Positions 1 to 8,147 are shown, counted from the stretch's first letter. The stretch: 64,000 nucleotides of DNA from Saccharothrix sp. (GCF_031180885.1 NZ_JAPSLK010000001.1:213104-277103), one strand, 5' to 3'. Notes: a model not told the origin generated them from the letters alone. A program made the numbers and translations.

Positions 1-372
1 GTCTTGCCCGATCGTGGGGTCGGGTTGGGCTGCGCCCCCGGTTTCCATTGTCCCACGAGGTACCGACAACCAGGGCCGAGCGCCCCCTGGGGCTCATTGT
101 CCCAGGGGGCACCGACAATTCACCCGAACCGGGCGGTGGTCACCCGGAGCCGGCCGCCGTCAGCCGGAGTCGGCGGCGGTCATCCAGAGTCGGCCGCCGC
201 CAGCCAGAGTCGGCCCCCGTCAGCCAAGAGTCGGCGGCGGTCATCCGGCGAAGGCGGCATCACCCGAAGCGGGCGGCGGTCACCCGAACCGGTCACCCGG
301 CCAGGCCAGCGACCGCCCGGAGCGGTCACTTGGCGCGGGCGGTGGTCACCCGAAACGGGCCGCGACCGGTGG
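1..372. repeat. Degenerate GC-rich repeat array with two copies of a 24-bp dispersed motif
   Basis: No believable gene lies here, although several frames are open because the composition is extreme. From about 120 to 372 the sequence is a decayed array of 18-21 bp units built on GGCGGTCACCCGGAG and CGGTCATCCAGAGTCGGC. Two copies of a 24-bp motif stand at 46-69 and 95-118; read on the minus strand they begin TTGTCGGT and end GGGACAATG. The array ends abruptly at the stop codon of the oxidoreductase on the minus strand. The same motif is found next to another array at 18708 and inside a gene at 42046. Confidence 0.7.
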
Positions 373-1200
373 TCACTCGGACAGGGCGGCGGCGAGGTCC
401 TTGAAGGCGGGGGAGGCGTCCTTGTTGTCGCCGAGGAGTTGGACCGAGACGTGGTCGGCGCCTGCGGCCACGTGGGCGCGGAGGCGGTCGGCCACGCGGT
501 CGGCCGGGCCCCACGCCACCACCGCGTCCACCAGGCGGTCGCTGCCGCCGTCGCGGAAGTCGTCCTCGGTGAAGCCGTTGCGGAGCCAGTTGTTGGTGTA
601 GTTCTCCAGCCGGAGGTAGAGGGCGAGGTTGCCGCGGGCCACCTCGCGCGCCTTGGCCGGGTCCTCCTCCAGCACGACGTGCTGCTCCGGGGCCAGGACG
701 ACGCCCGCCCCGACGACCTCCCGCGCCTGCGCGGTGTACTCCGGCGTGACCAGGTACGGGTGGGCGACGCTGGTCCGGGCGGCGGCCAGGCGCAGGACGC
801 GCGGGCCGAGGGCGGCGAGGGCCAGGCGGTCGCGCGGGACGTCCAGTTCGTCGAGGTAGCGGACCAGCTTCCGGTACGGGCTGTGGTACACCTCACCCGC
901 CTGCTCCCGGTGCCCCGCGCCCACGCCGACCAGGAAGCGGTCGGTCCAGGCCAGGTCGCGGTACCCGGCGTTGACGACGTCCGCCGGGGTCGTCCACACG
1001 TTGAGGATGCCGGTCGCGACGACGAGCCGGTCGGTCGCCTGGAGCAGCTCCCCGACGAGCCCGAGCACGCCGCCGTCCGGGGCCCCACCCAGCCACAACG
1101 TGCCGAAACCCAGCTCTTCCAGCCGTGCGGCGGCGTCCGCGCGGCCCTCCCAGCCGGTGTAGTGGCTCCAGACCCCGTAGCGCCCCAGCTCCACCGTCAT
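373..1200 (-). CDS. LLM-class flavin (F420-type) oxidoreductase
   Basis: The 275-residue product begins MTVELGRYGVW and has the luciferase-like monooxygenase pattern: an early aromatic strand, then LEELGFGTLWLGG, VATGILNVWT and a GVGAGHRE segment of the kind that binds the F420 or FMN phosphate. Such (beta/alpha)8 enzymes transfer hydride to or from small organic substrates; the substrate cannot be told from sequence. A much longer open frame exists upstream, but the family start fits ATG at 1200. The gene is divergent from the aldo/keto reductase at 1310. The stop codon abuts the degenerate repeat array. Confidence 0.85.
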   Translation of the reverse strand: MTVELGRYGVWSHYTGWEGRADAAARLEELGFGTLWLGGAPDGGVLGLVGELLQATDRLVVATGILNVWTTPADVVNAGYRDLAWTDRFLVGVGAGHREQAGEVYHSPYRKLVRYLDELDVPRDRLALAALGPRVLRLAAARTSVAHPYLVTPEYTAQAREVVGAGVVLAPEQHVVLEEDPAKAREVARGNLALYLRLENYTNNWLRNGFTEDDFRDGGSDRLVDAVVAWGPADRVADRLRAHVAAGADHVSVQLLGDNKDASPAFKDLAAALSE

Positions 1201-1309
1201 TTCGACTCCTCTCGAAGACAACTCCGTCTGGGCCAACCGGCGCGTCCCACGATTTAGTCCTGGCTGTGAGATTCGCGGCCGGACCGGCGCGGCGGGTTGG
1301 GTTCGCGCC

Positions 1310-2239
1310 ATGACGAACTTGGGAACCAGCGACCTCGACGTGTCCCGCCTGGCGCTGGGCGGGAACGTGTTCGGGTGGACGGCCGACGAGGAGTCGTCCT
1401 TCGCGGTGCTGGACGCGTACACGGCGGCCGGCGGCAACTTCGTGGACACGGCGGACGTGTACTCGGCCTGGGCGCCGGGGCACGCGGGTGGCGAGTCCGA
1501 GGCCGTGATCGGCCGGTGGCTGAAGTCGCGCGGCAACCGGGACCGCGTGGTCGTGGCGACGAAGGTCGGCATGTTGAGCGGCCTGGACGACCTGAGGGCG
1601 ACCACCATCGCGACCGCGGCGGAGAACTCGCTCCGGCGGCTGGGCGTGGACCACATCGACCTGTACTACGCGCACAAGGACGATTTGGAGACCCCGCAGG
1701 AGGAGACGCTGGCGGCGTTCGACGCGCTGGTGCGGTCGGGCAAGGTCCGGTACATCGCCGCGTCGAACTTCACCGCCGAACGCCTCACCTCGGCCCTGGA
1801 GACGTCCGACCGCGAAGGCCTGTCCCGGTACGTGGCCCTCCAGCAGCACTACAACCTTGTTGAACGATCCTACGAGGGCGAACTGGCGGCGGCTGTCACG
1901 GCGGGCGGCCTGTCGACCGCGCCGTACTGGGCCTTGGCGAAGGGCTTCCTGACCGGCAAGTACCGACCGGGGGTCGAGGTCGAGAGCGTCCGCGCCGCCG
2001 CCGCGTCGAAGTACCTGGACGAGCGCGGCCTGCGCATCCTCGCGGCGTTGGACGAGGTCGCGGCGGCCCACGACACGACGGTCGCGGCGGCGGCCCTGGC
2101 GTGGCTCGCGGCGCAGCCGACGGTGACGGCACCGATCGCGAGCGCCCGGACCGTGGAGCAGTTGTCGGACCTGCTGCCGGCGCTCGAACTTGAGCTGAAG
2201 ACGGACGAGGTCGAGCGCCTGACCGCGGCAAGCGCCTGA
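1310..2239 (+). CDS. Aldo/keto reductase
   Basis: A 309-residue AKR-superfamily (alpha/beta)8 NADPH-dependent oxidoreductase. The expected catalytic tetrad is visible: Asp46 in VDTAD, Tyr51 in YSAW, Lys85 in VVATKVG and His near 121 in LYYAHKDD. The C-terminal ALAWLAAQPTVTAPI and SART segments match the family's NADPH-binding end. It is divergent from the LLM oxidoreductase across about 110 bp. The physiological substrate is unknown. ATG at 1310 gives the standard family N-terminus (LGTSDLDVSRLALGG). Confidence 0.9.
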   Translation: MTNLGTSDLDVSRLALGGNVFGWTADEESSFAVLDAYTAAGGNFVDTADVYSAWAPGHAGGESEAVIGRWLKSRGNRDRVVVATKVGMLSGLDDLRATTIATAAENSLRRLGVDHIDLYYAHKDDLETPQEETLAAFDALVRSGKVRYIAASNFTAERLTSALETSDREGLSRYVALQQHYNLVERSYEGELAAAVTAGGLSTAPYWALAKGFLTGKYRPGVEVESVRAAAASKYLDERGLRILAALDEVAAAHDTTVAAAALAWLAAQPTVTAPIASARTVEQLSDLLPALELELKTDEVERLTAASA

Positions 2240-2269
2240 CCAGCCGACCGACACTTAACTCTCCAGTAG

Positions 2270-2284
2270 CTTACTGGCGGTAAG
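2270..2284. promoter_or_regulatory. Inverted repeat resembling the lipid-regulon operator
   Basis: CTTACTGGCGGTAAG is a palindrome (CTTAC-N5-GTAAG) 44 bp before the SDR start. It is one base shorter than the 16-bp elements in front of etfD, fadE5, fadA2/fabG4 and the TetR gene at 60480. The preceding CCAGTAG also matches the sequence before the cores at 57644 and 60549. A TetR-type repressor site is the likely meaning; this is inferred from the shared sequence. Confidence 0.55.
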
Positions 2285-2328
2285 TTGCGTTACGGTGGCC
2301 TCCGGAGAACCCGTTCGAGGAGGTCACC

Positions 2329-3204
2329 GTGGACGTTGCGGGCAAGGTTGTCCTGATCACCGGCGCGGCTCGGGGTATCGGCGCCGAAGTCGCCCGGCGG
2401 CTCGCCGCCAAGGGGGCGCGAGTCGCGCTGGTCGGGCTCGAAGGGGAACAGCTCCGCCGGGTCGCCGACCAGTGCGGTGGCAAGGCGTGGGAGGCCGACG
2501 TCACCGACTGGCAGGCGCTGGAGACCGCCGTCGACGGCGTGGTCGAGCACTTCGGGGGGATCGACGTCGTCGTGGCGAACGCGGGCATCGCGGCCACCGG
2601 CTTCATCCGCTCCATGGACCCGGCGGCCTTCGAGCGCGTGATCGAGGTCAACCTGCTCGGCGTCTGGCGCACCGTCCGCACGGCCCTGCCGCACCTGATC
2701 GCCAGCCGCGGCTACTGCCTGGTCGTCTCCTCGCTCGCCGCGATCGTCCACATCCCCGGCAACGCCGCCTACTCCGCCGCCAAGGCCGGCTGCGAGGCAT
2801 TCGCCGACAGCCTGCGCGCCGAGGTCCGCCACCTGGGCGTGGACGTCGGCGTCGCCTACTTCTCGTGGATCTCCACCGACATGGTCAACAGCGCCGACCA
2901 GCACCCCGTCTTCGGACCGCTGCGCAGCGGCATGCCCGGCCTGGCCGGCAAGAAGTACCCGGTCTCCGACGTCGGCAAGGCCGTGGTCCGCGGCATCGAG
3001 AAGCGCGCCAAGGCGGTGCACGTGCCGGGCTGGGTCGGCGGGCTCAAGGTCTTCCGGGCGTTCACGCCCAAGGTCGTCGACCAGCAGGCCGCGCGGCAGG
3101 TGCCCGCCGCCGACCGGGAGATGGCCGCGAAGGACCTGTCCGGCCTCGTCGGGCCGGGTGGGCAGGCGGCGGGCACGCGCAAGACGGCCCAGAAGAAGCG
3201 CTAG
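2329..3204 (+). CDS. Short-chain dehydrogenase/reductase
   Basis: A 291-residue classical SDR with a Rossmann fold. The cofactor motif TGAARGIG is at residues 11-18, VVANAGIA near 81-88, the catalytic Ser near 134 and the Y-x3-K motif at Tyr148/Lys152. The long basic C-terminal tail ends in a Lys/Arg-rich stretch, unusual for soluble SDRs and more like membrane-associated lipid-modifying members. The GTG start follows a strong GAGGAGG ribosome site. The inverted repeat at 2270-2284 links it to the lipid genes later in the window, so a lipid-related substrate is plausible but unproven. Its stop codon overlaps that of the convergent YciI gene. Confidence 0.88.
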   Translation: MDVAGKVVLITGAARGIGAEVARRLAAKGARVALVGLEGEQLRRVADQCGGKAWEADVTDWQALETAVDGVVEHFGGIDVVVANAGIAATGFIRSMDPAAFERVIEVNLLGVWRTVRTALPHLIASRGYCLVVSSLAAIVHIPGNAAYSAAKAGCEAFADSLRAEVRHLGVDVGVAYFSWISTDMVNSADQHPVFGPLRSGMPGLAGKKYPVSDVGKAVVRGIEKRAKAVHVPGWVGGLKVFRAFTPKVVDQQAARQVPAADREMAAKDLSGLVGPGGQAAGTRKTAQKKR

Positions 3205-3485
3205 TCGGTCAGCCAGGTACCCATCAGCGGCAGCCACTCGTGCACGCGCGTCTCGGCGACCACGCCGGCGGGCGTGTACGGGTCGGCCGCCAGCACCGAC
3301 TTCAGCTCGGCCTCGTCGGCCACCTCGTACACCAGGATCGCGCCGGACTGGTCCGCGTACGGGCCGGAGACCAGCAGCTTGCCCTGCTCGACCAGGGTCG
3401 CCAGGTACTCCCGGTGCGCCGGGCGGACGGCCAGCCGCGCCTCCTGGTCCTCCCCGAACACCAACTCGACCGCGTACCGAGCCAC
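3201..3485 (-). CDS. YciI family protein
   Basis: A 94-residue ferredoxin-fold protein of the YciI/YCII family. It shows the usual pattern of an N-terminal strand (MARYAVELV), RPAHREYLATLVEQGKL with the conserved His, SGPYAD, then DPYTPAGVV and a C-terminal EWLPLMG. The family has a conserved His-Asp dyad suggested to be enzymatic, but its biochemical role is mostly unknown. The stop codon shares the four bases CTAG with the stop of the convergent SDR. Confidence 0.88.
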   Translation of the reverse strand: MARYAVELVFGEDQEARLAVRPAHREYLATLVEQGKLLVSGPYADQSGAILVYEVADEAELKSVLAADPYTPAGVVAETRVHEWLPLMGTWLTD

Positions 3486-3553
3486 CGCCCACCTCCACGA
3501 AGAACGTCAACGCCGGCACCGAAGCTACCCGCGAACCGGGTACCGTCTTTTCC

Positions 3554-4132
3554 GTGGTCGGTTCGGAACAACACAGCGGCGGCATCGCGCGTGTGCAGGA
3601 CACGCTGACGAACCTGCGCATCCAGGACGGCGTCGCGCCCGCGCCGACCGGTCCCCTCACGCTGGAGGACCTGTACCGGCAGCACCGGATGCGGCTGGTC
3701 CGGCTGGCCCTGCTGCTGGTCGACGAGCCCTCCACGGCCGAGGACGTGGTGCAGGAGGCGTTCACCGGCCTGTACCGGAACTGGTCGCGCCTGCGGGACG
3801 CCCAGGCCGCCGTCGGCTACCTGCGCACCGCCGTGGTCAACGGCTCGCGCAGCGTCCTGCGCCGCCGCAAGACCGCCCGCGACTACACCCCGCCGCACGT
3901 GGCCAACGCCCGGTCGGCGGAGAGCCTGGCCATGCTCACCGCCGAGCACCAGGCGGTGGTGAAGGCGCTTTCCCAGCTGCCGCCGCGCCAGCGCGAGGTC
4001 CTCGTGCTGCGCTACTACGGCGACCTGTCCGAGGCCGAGATCGCCGAGGCCACCGGCATCTCCAAGGGCACCGTCAAGAGCACGGCCAGCCGCGCGCTGG
4101 ACGCCCTCCAGAAGATCATGGGCACCGCCTGA
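3554..4132 (+). CDS. SigE-type (ECF-like) RNA polymerase sigma factor
   Basis: About 192 residues. Region 2 is seen as LEDLYRQHRMRLVRLALLLVDEPSTAEDVVQEAF and region 4 as LPPRQREVLVLRYYGDLSEAEIAEATGI followed by GTVKSTASRALDAL, a helix-turn-helix that recognises -35 elements. No anti-sigma gene follows immediately, so control is unclear. GTG at 3554 is chosen; GTG at 3593 is an in-frame alternative that would keep both domains. The gene is transcribed away from the YciI gene. Confidence 0.88.
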   Translation: MVGSEQHSGGIARVQDTLTNLRIQDGVAPAPTGPLTLEDLYRQHRMRLVRLALLLVDEPSTAEDVVQEAFTGLYRNWSRLRDAQAAVGYLRTAVVNGSRSVLRRRKTARDYTPPHVANARSAESLAMLTAEHQAVVKALSQLPPRQREVLVLRYYGDLSEAEIAEATGISKGTVKSTASRALDALQKIMGTA

Positions 4133-4252
4133 CGCAGGGCGCGGAGGCGGTCCGGTACCTCACCGGACGGCCTGCCGCGACGCGCGACGGGCAACCGGCC
4201 GCATCGCGACGAAACTGGCACAACATCGCACCACACCCAGCGGGAAAGCGCT

Positions 4253-4266
4253 TACCAAGCCGCGTC
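4253..4266. promoter_or_regulatory. LacI/CcpA-type palindrome
   Basis: GGAAAGCGCTTACC is a near-perfect palindrome with the CG centre and AAGCGCTT core typical of LacI-family operators. It lies about 110 bp before the N-acetylglucosamine kinase start and 68 bp before the DasR-like site. Its regulator is not evident. Confidence 0.45.
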
Positions 4267-4333
4267 CCGCAGCGTGGGAGAACCGGGGTGCGGAGGGTGG
4301 GCGGATGTGTACCGGGTGGGGGAATCGGGCACT

Positions 4334-4345
4334 TGGTATAGACCA
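4334..4345. promoter_or_regulatory. DasR-responsive element (dre-like)
   Basis: TGGTATAGACCA is a palindrome that matches the Streptomyces DasR site (ACTGGTCTAGACCACT) at almost every position of its core. The wider match runs from 4331 to 4348. It sits 31 bp before the GTG of the kinase-deacetylase operon, where a repressor would block the promoter. In Streptomyces the GntR protein DasR controls nag genes and is released by glucosamine-6-phosphate, so the context supports the call. Confidence 0.75.
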
Positions 4346-4376
4346 ATGGCGGCTCGATGCCGCACTATCGGTCCTC

Positions 4377-5288
4377 GTGGCACGCACAAGACACGTGATA
4401 GCCGTCGACGTCGGCGGCACCGAGACCAAAGCCGCCCTGGTGGCGGGCACCGCCTCCGACGTGCGCGCGGTGCGGCAGCGGCGGCGGGCGACGACCCGGG
4501 ACGCCGACGCCGTGGTCGACGATGTGGCCGCCCTGGTCGACGAGCTGCGTGCCGGCGCCGACGACGTCGAGGCCGTGGGTCTCGTCGTGCCCGGCGTCGT
4601 GGACGAGGAGGACGGCGTCGGGGTCTACTCCGCGAACCTCGGCTGGCAGGACTACCCGTTCGTCAAGCAGGTCGAGGCCCGCACCGGCCTGCGCACCGCG
4701 TTCGGGCACGACGTGCGCGCGGGAGGGCTCGCCGAACTCCGCATCGGCAACGCCAAGGGCCTGCGCGACGCCGTGATCATGCCCATCGGCACCGGCATCG
4801 CCGCCGCGCTGGTGCTGGACGGGCGGGTCTACCGGGGCGACGGCAGCGTCGGCGAGATCGGCCACGTCGACGTCGGCCACGGCGACCCGTGCGGCTGCGG
4901 CCAGACCGGCTGCGTGGAGGCCCGCGCGTCCTCCGCCGCGATCGCGCGCCGGTACACCGAGCGCTCCGGCAACCCGGTCACCGGGGCGGCGGACGTGGCG
5001 CGGCTGGTCCGAGCAGGCGAGAACGACGCGGTGGTCGTGTGGCGGGAGGCGGTGGACGCGCTCGCACGGGGCATCCTGCTCGTGGCGGCTCTGCTGGGTC
5101 CGGAGGCGGTGGTCCTCGGCGGTGGTCTCGCGCTGGCGGGCCCGCTGCTGGTGGACCCGCTGCGGGACCGGCTGGACGGCTTGATCACCTTCCAGCGGCG
5201 CCCGGAACTGCGGCTGGCGGCGCTGGGCGACGAGGCGGGCTGCCTCGGTGCCGCGCTGCTGGCCATCGACATGCTGGAGGAGAGATGA
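4377..5288 (+). CDS. nagK: ROK-family kinase, probable N-acetylglucosamine kinase
   Basis: About 303 residues. The ATP-binding DVGGTETKAAL motif is near the N-terminus, VPGVVDEEDGVG and GHDVRAGGLAEL follow, and the ROK zinc cluster CGCGQTGCVEA is near residue 178. ROK kinases phosphorylate hexoses or amino-hexoses. The four-base ATGA overlap with nagA and the upstream DasR-like site point to N-acetylglucosamine as substrate, giving the 6-phosphate that NagA deacetylates. GTG at 4377 is chosen because an earlier ATG at 4305 would place the operator inside the gene; GTG at 4395 is also possible. Confidence 0.85.
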   Translation: MARTRHVIAVDVGGTETKAALVAGTASDVRAVRQRRRATTRDADAVVDDVAALVDELRAGADDVEAVGLVVPGVVDEEDGVGVYSANLGWQDYPFVKQVEARTGLRTAFGHDVRAGGLAELRIGNAKGLRDAVIMPIGTGIAAALVLDGRVYRGDGSVGEIGHVDVGHGDPCGCGQTGCVEARASSAAIARRYTERSGNPVTGAADVARLVRAGENDAVVVWREAVDALARGILLVAALLGPEAVVLGGGLALAGPLLVDPLRDRLDGLITFQRRPELRLAALGDEAGCLGAALLAIDMLEER

Positions 5289-6436
5289 GCACGTGGGGTG
5301 GACCGGTGGACGTGACCCTGACGGGAGGTCGGGTCGTCACGCCCGGCGGGGTGCTCGACCGGGGCTGGGTCGCCGTGCGCGACGGCCGGATCGCCGCCGT
5401 CGGTGACGGTGCCGCGCCGGACGGCCCGACGACGGACCTCGGTGGCGCCTGGCTGGTGCCGGGCTTCGTGGACGTCCACTGCCACGGCGGTGGCGGCGAG
5501 GCGTTCACCAGCGCAGATCCCGAGCGCGTGCGCCGGGCCGCCGCCGCGCACCGCCGGCACGGGACGACGACCATGCTGGCCAGCCTGGTGTCCCGCCCGA
5601 TCCCGGAGCTGGCCGACCAGGTGAAGGCGCTGGCCGAGCTGGTGGACGACGGCGTGGTGGCTGGCATCCACCTCGAAGGCCCGTTCCTGTCCGCCGCGCG
5701 GTGCGGGGCGCACGACCCGGCGATCCTGTGCCCGCCGGACGCCGCCTCGGTCGACGCGCTGCTCAAGGCCGGTCGCGGGACCGTCCGCATGGTGACCGTG
5801 GCCCCCGAGCTGGAGCACGGTGTCGACGCGGTCCGCCGCCTCGTCGACAACGGCGTGCTCGCCGCCATCGGGCACACGGACGCGACCGAGGCCCAGATCC
5901 GGCCCGCCGTGGAGGCCGGAGCGACCGTCGCGACCCACCTGTTCAACGGGATGCGCCCCCTGCACCACCGCGAGCCCGGCCCGATCGGCGCCCTGCTGGA
6001 CGACGAGCGGGTCACCGTCGAGCTGATCTGCGACCTGGTCCACCTGCACCCGACCGCGGTCCGCCTGGCCGCGCGGCACGCGGGGACCGGCCGGACCGTC
6101 CTGGTCACCGACGCCATCGCGGCGGCGGGCGTGGGCGACGGCGTGTACGACGTGGGCGGCCTGGAGGTGCGGGTGGTGGACGGCGTGCCGACGCTCGCGG
6201 GCGGGGCGTCGCTGGCCGGCAGCACGCTCACGATGGACGCGGCGTTCCGCAACGCCGTGCAGTCGTGCGGGCTGACCGTCGAGGAGGCCGTGCACGCCAC
6301 CGCCACGCGTCCCGCGCGGCTGCTGGGCGTCGAGGCGGGCGAGATCCGGGCCGGTCTGGCGGCCGACCTGGTCGTGCTGGACGCCGAGTTCCGGCCGCGC
6401 GAGGTCATGGCGCGCGGCGAGTGGGTGAAGGAGTAG
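5285..6436 (+). CDS. nagA: N-acetylglucosamine-6-phosphate deacetylase
   Basis: 383 residues of the amidohydrolase superfamily. Metal-site motifs are in order: VDVHCHGGGGEAF near 60-72, GIHLEGPFLSAARCGAH near 127, GHTDAT near 197, THLFNGMRPLHHREPG near 219 and LVTDAIAAAG near 273, where the Asp is catalytic. The enzyme converts GlcNAc-6-phosphate to glucosamine-6-phosphate and acetate in amino-sugar catabolism; the product is the DasR inducer in Streptomyces. ATG overlaps the kinase stop (ATGA) after a GGAGGAGAG ribosome site, so the two are translationally coupled. Confidence 0.95.
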   Translation: MSTWGGPVDVTLTGGRVVTPGGVLDRGWVAVRDGRIAAVGDGAAPDGPTTDLGGAWLVPGFVDVHCHGGGGEAFTSADPERVRRAAAAHRRHGTTTMLASLVSRPIPELADQVKALAELVDDGVVAGIHLEGPFLSAARCGAHDPAILCPPDAASVDALLKAGRGTVRMVTVAPELEHGVDAVRRLVDNGVLAAIGHTDATEAQIRPAVEAGATVATHLFNGMRPLHHREPGPIGALLDDERVTVELICDLVHLHPTAVRLAARHAGTGRTVLVTDAIAAAGVGDGVYDVGGLEVRVVDGVPTLAGGASLAGSTLTMDAAFRNAVQSCGLTVEEAVHATATRPARLLGVEAGEIRAGLAADLVVLDAEFRPREVMARGEWVKE

Positions 6437-6485
6437 TGCGCCGCGCCGCCCCCGACGACGTGGGCGGCGCGCGATACTGGGCACC

Positions 6486-6674
6486 ATGTCCGACGAGCAC
6501 GAGCGGCTGGTGGTCGACGCGCTGCGCGCGCAGGTCGCCGGCACCGGCGGGCACCTGCCCGCCCCGACGCCCGACCCGGCCCGCCCGGCGCTGGGCGCGG
6601 GCTGGGTGCTGCTGCTCGCGGTGCTCCTCGGCCTGGCCGCCGGCACGGTCGTGGCGGTGATCACTCTCCGTTGA
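6486..6674 (+). CDS. Small single-pass membrane protein
   Basis: A 62-residue protein with a charged N-terminal half (MSDEHERLVVDALRAQ), a Pro-rich linker, and one hydrophobic segment at about residues 39-60 (WVLLLAVLLGLAAGTVVAVI). No family is recognised. A TANNNT-like hexamer (GATACT) lies seven bases before the ATG, so a leaderless message is likely. The DedA gene begins 18 bp downstream and has its own promoter-like hexamer. Confidence 0.7.
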   Translation: MSDEHERLVVDALRAQVAGTGGHLPAPTPDPARPALGAGWVLLLAVLLGLAAGTVVAVITLR

Positions 6675-6692
6675 GCCTGTACCGTGGTCCGC

Positions 6693-7427
6693 GTGACGGT
6701 CGCGCTCACCACCACCACCCACGCCCTCGGCCCGGACTGGCTCAAGCCCGAGGTCCTGCTCCAGGGCCTCGGCCCGTACATGCTGGTCGGCCTGTGCTTC
6801 ATCATCTTCGCCGAGTGCGGGCTGCTGGTCGGGTTCTTCCTGCCCGGCGACTCGCTGCTGTTCACCGCGGGCCTGTTCGTGGCGACCGGCGTGATGGACT
6901 ACCCGCTGTGGCTGGTGTGCGTGCTGCTGACCGCGTGCGCGATGATCGGCAACGCGGTCGGGTACTGGATCGGCTACCGCGCGGGGCCGGCGCTGTTCAA
7001 CAAGCCGGACTCCAAGATCTTCAAGAAGGAGTACGTCGACAAGACGCACGAGTTCTTCGAGAAGTACGGGCCGCGCGCGATCGTCCTGGCCCGGTTCGTG
7101 CCGATCGTCCGGACCTTCATCACCGCGATGGCCGGCGTGGGCCGCATGGACGCCAAGAAGTACTTCACGTACTCGTTCATCGGCGGCGTGGCGTGGGCGG
7201 CCGGCCTGACCGTCCTGGGCTACTTCCTCGGGCAGATCGAATTCGTGCGTAACAACCTCGAAATGATCCTGCTGCTGATCGTCTTCCTGTCGATCGTGCC
7301 GATCATCATCGAGGTGATCAAGGCACGCCGGGAGAAGAAGGCCCTGCTCGCGCAGGAGGCCCAGGACATCACCCAGCAGTTCGACCGCACGGACGACGCC
7401 ACCCAGCAGTTCAAGCGCATCGACTGA
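6693..7427 (+). CDS. DedA family membrane protein
   Basis: About 244 residues of the DedA/VTT-fold family, which includes lipid scramblase-like proteins that recycle undecaprenyl phosphate. The signatures GFFLPGDSLLF, IGNAVGYWIGYRAG, FFEKYGPRAIVLARFVPIVRTF and a re-entrant GVGRMDAKKYFTYSFIGG segment are present, with several membrane spans and a charged C-terminal tail rich in Gln, Asp and Arg. GTG at 6693 follows a TACCGT hexamer by seven bases, suggesting leaderless translation; GTG at 6684 is an alternative. A second, shorter DedA gene lies at 9624. Confidence 0.92.
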   Translation: MTVALTTTTHALGPDWLKPEVLLQGLGPYMLVGLCFIIFAECGLLVGFFLPGDSLLFTAGLFVATGVMDYPLWLVCVLLTACAMIGNAVGYWIGYRAGPALFNKPDSKIFKKEYVDKTHEFFEKYGPRAIVLARFVPIVRTFITAMAGVGRMDAKKYFTYSFIGGVAWAAGLTVLGYFLGQIEFVRNNLEMILLLIVFLSIVPIIIEVIKARREKKALLAQEAQDITQQFDRTDDATQQFKRID

Positions 7428-7464
7428 CCCGGTAACGGGTGTCGATCACTCCTCGATAGGTCGT

Positions 7465-7488
7465 GGGGCGCCATCAGGCGCCCCTTTT
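7465..7488 (+). terminator. Rho-independent terminator after DedA gene
   Basis: An 8-bp GC stem, GGGGCGCC with a four-base ATCA loop and GGCGCCCC, is followed directly by TTTT. It lies 38 bp after the DedA stop codon. Confidence 0.85.
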
Positions 7489-7504
7489 GACCTTTGGGGC
7501 TTTC

Positions 7505-8100
7505 ATGAGCCGCTTGAAGCGTGCCCTCGGCACGCTCCTGGTGGCCCGGCACCGCGCCGGCCACGCCCGCCGTCGGCGGCCCAGCCGCCGACGAAGACCC
7601 CCGCACGTCGAACGACTACACCGACCTGCGGACACCGCACGACACTCTCCCGTCGAACAACGACTCCCCGGTCGGCATGTGGCGCAACACCGACGGGAAG
7701 CTTCGCCTCGACCACGCCGCAGGTCGTCGAGTGCGAGTACGCCCTGGGTTCCGGCGAGTGGGTGGCCGTGCCAGCTGTGGACGGCACGGCATCCATCACG
7801 TACACGCCGACCGCGACGGGCTTCCACAACTTGCAGGTGCGGGCACGGACGTCCTCGGGCTTCGGCGGCCGGGCGAGCGTGACCATCGGGTCGGACCGGC
7901 CGGGCCTCAACGACGTGCGGGTCTTCGGGGTCACCGCGGACGGCATCCGGACCGCCGAACACCTCCGCAGCTACGAGGCGGTGCTGGGGTACGCGTGGGC
8001 GCACAGCTCCGACTACCCGTACGAGACCGAGGCCGGCGGGGTGGGCGACGCGCCGCGTTTCCCGACGATCACGCTCTTCGATGGGCGGGAAACGCGGCGC
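7505..8100 (+). pseudogene. Decayed gene for a secreted protein with Ig/fibronectin-like domain
   Basis: Coding character jumps between three frames. Frame 1 opens with MSRLKRALGTLLVA, like the start of a signal peptide. Frame 2 then reads ATPAVGGPAADEDPRTSNDY and DSPVGMWRNTDG. From about 7700 frame 3 reads TTPQVVECEYALGSGEWVAV, TASITYTPTATGFHNLQVRA and GGRASVTIGSD, a typical extracellular beta-sandwich repeat, then fades near 8095. No single start reaches the rest, and the 3' end is lost. Two frameshifts (near 7545 and 7700) plus truncation best explain this. Sequencing errors could explain the frameshifts but not the truncation. Confidence 0.6.
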
Positions 8101-8109
8101 GACGAGCCC

Positions 8110-8147
8110 CAGGGCGGCCTCGCCGCCGCGACGAAGTCGCGGCCATC
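8110..8147 (-). repeat. Twin-hairpin dispersed repeat, copy 1
   Basis: Read on the minus strand this 38-bp element starts GATGGCCGCGAC and forms two adjacent hairpins: CCGCGAC/GTCGCGG and GGCGGC/GCCGCC with a GAG loop. A copy with only two mismatches lies at 22484-22521. Here it overlaps the last bases of the GlcD-type gene and probably acts as its terminator; it has no U-run. Confidence 0.75.

Noticed and set aside
4..1257. 417-residue open frame on plus over the LLM oxidoreductase
   Set aside because: Low-complexity product (Arg/Gly/Val/Ala-rich); antisense to a clear family member and starts in a repeat array.
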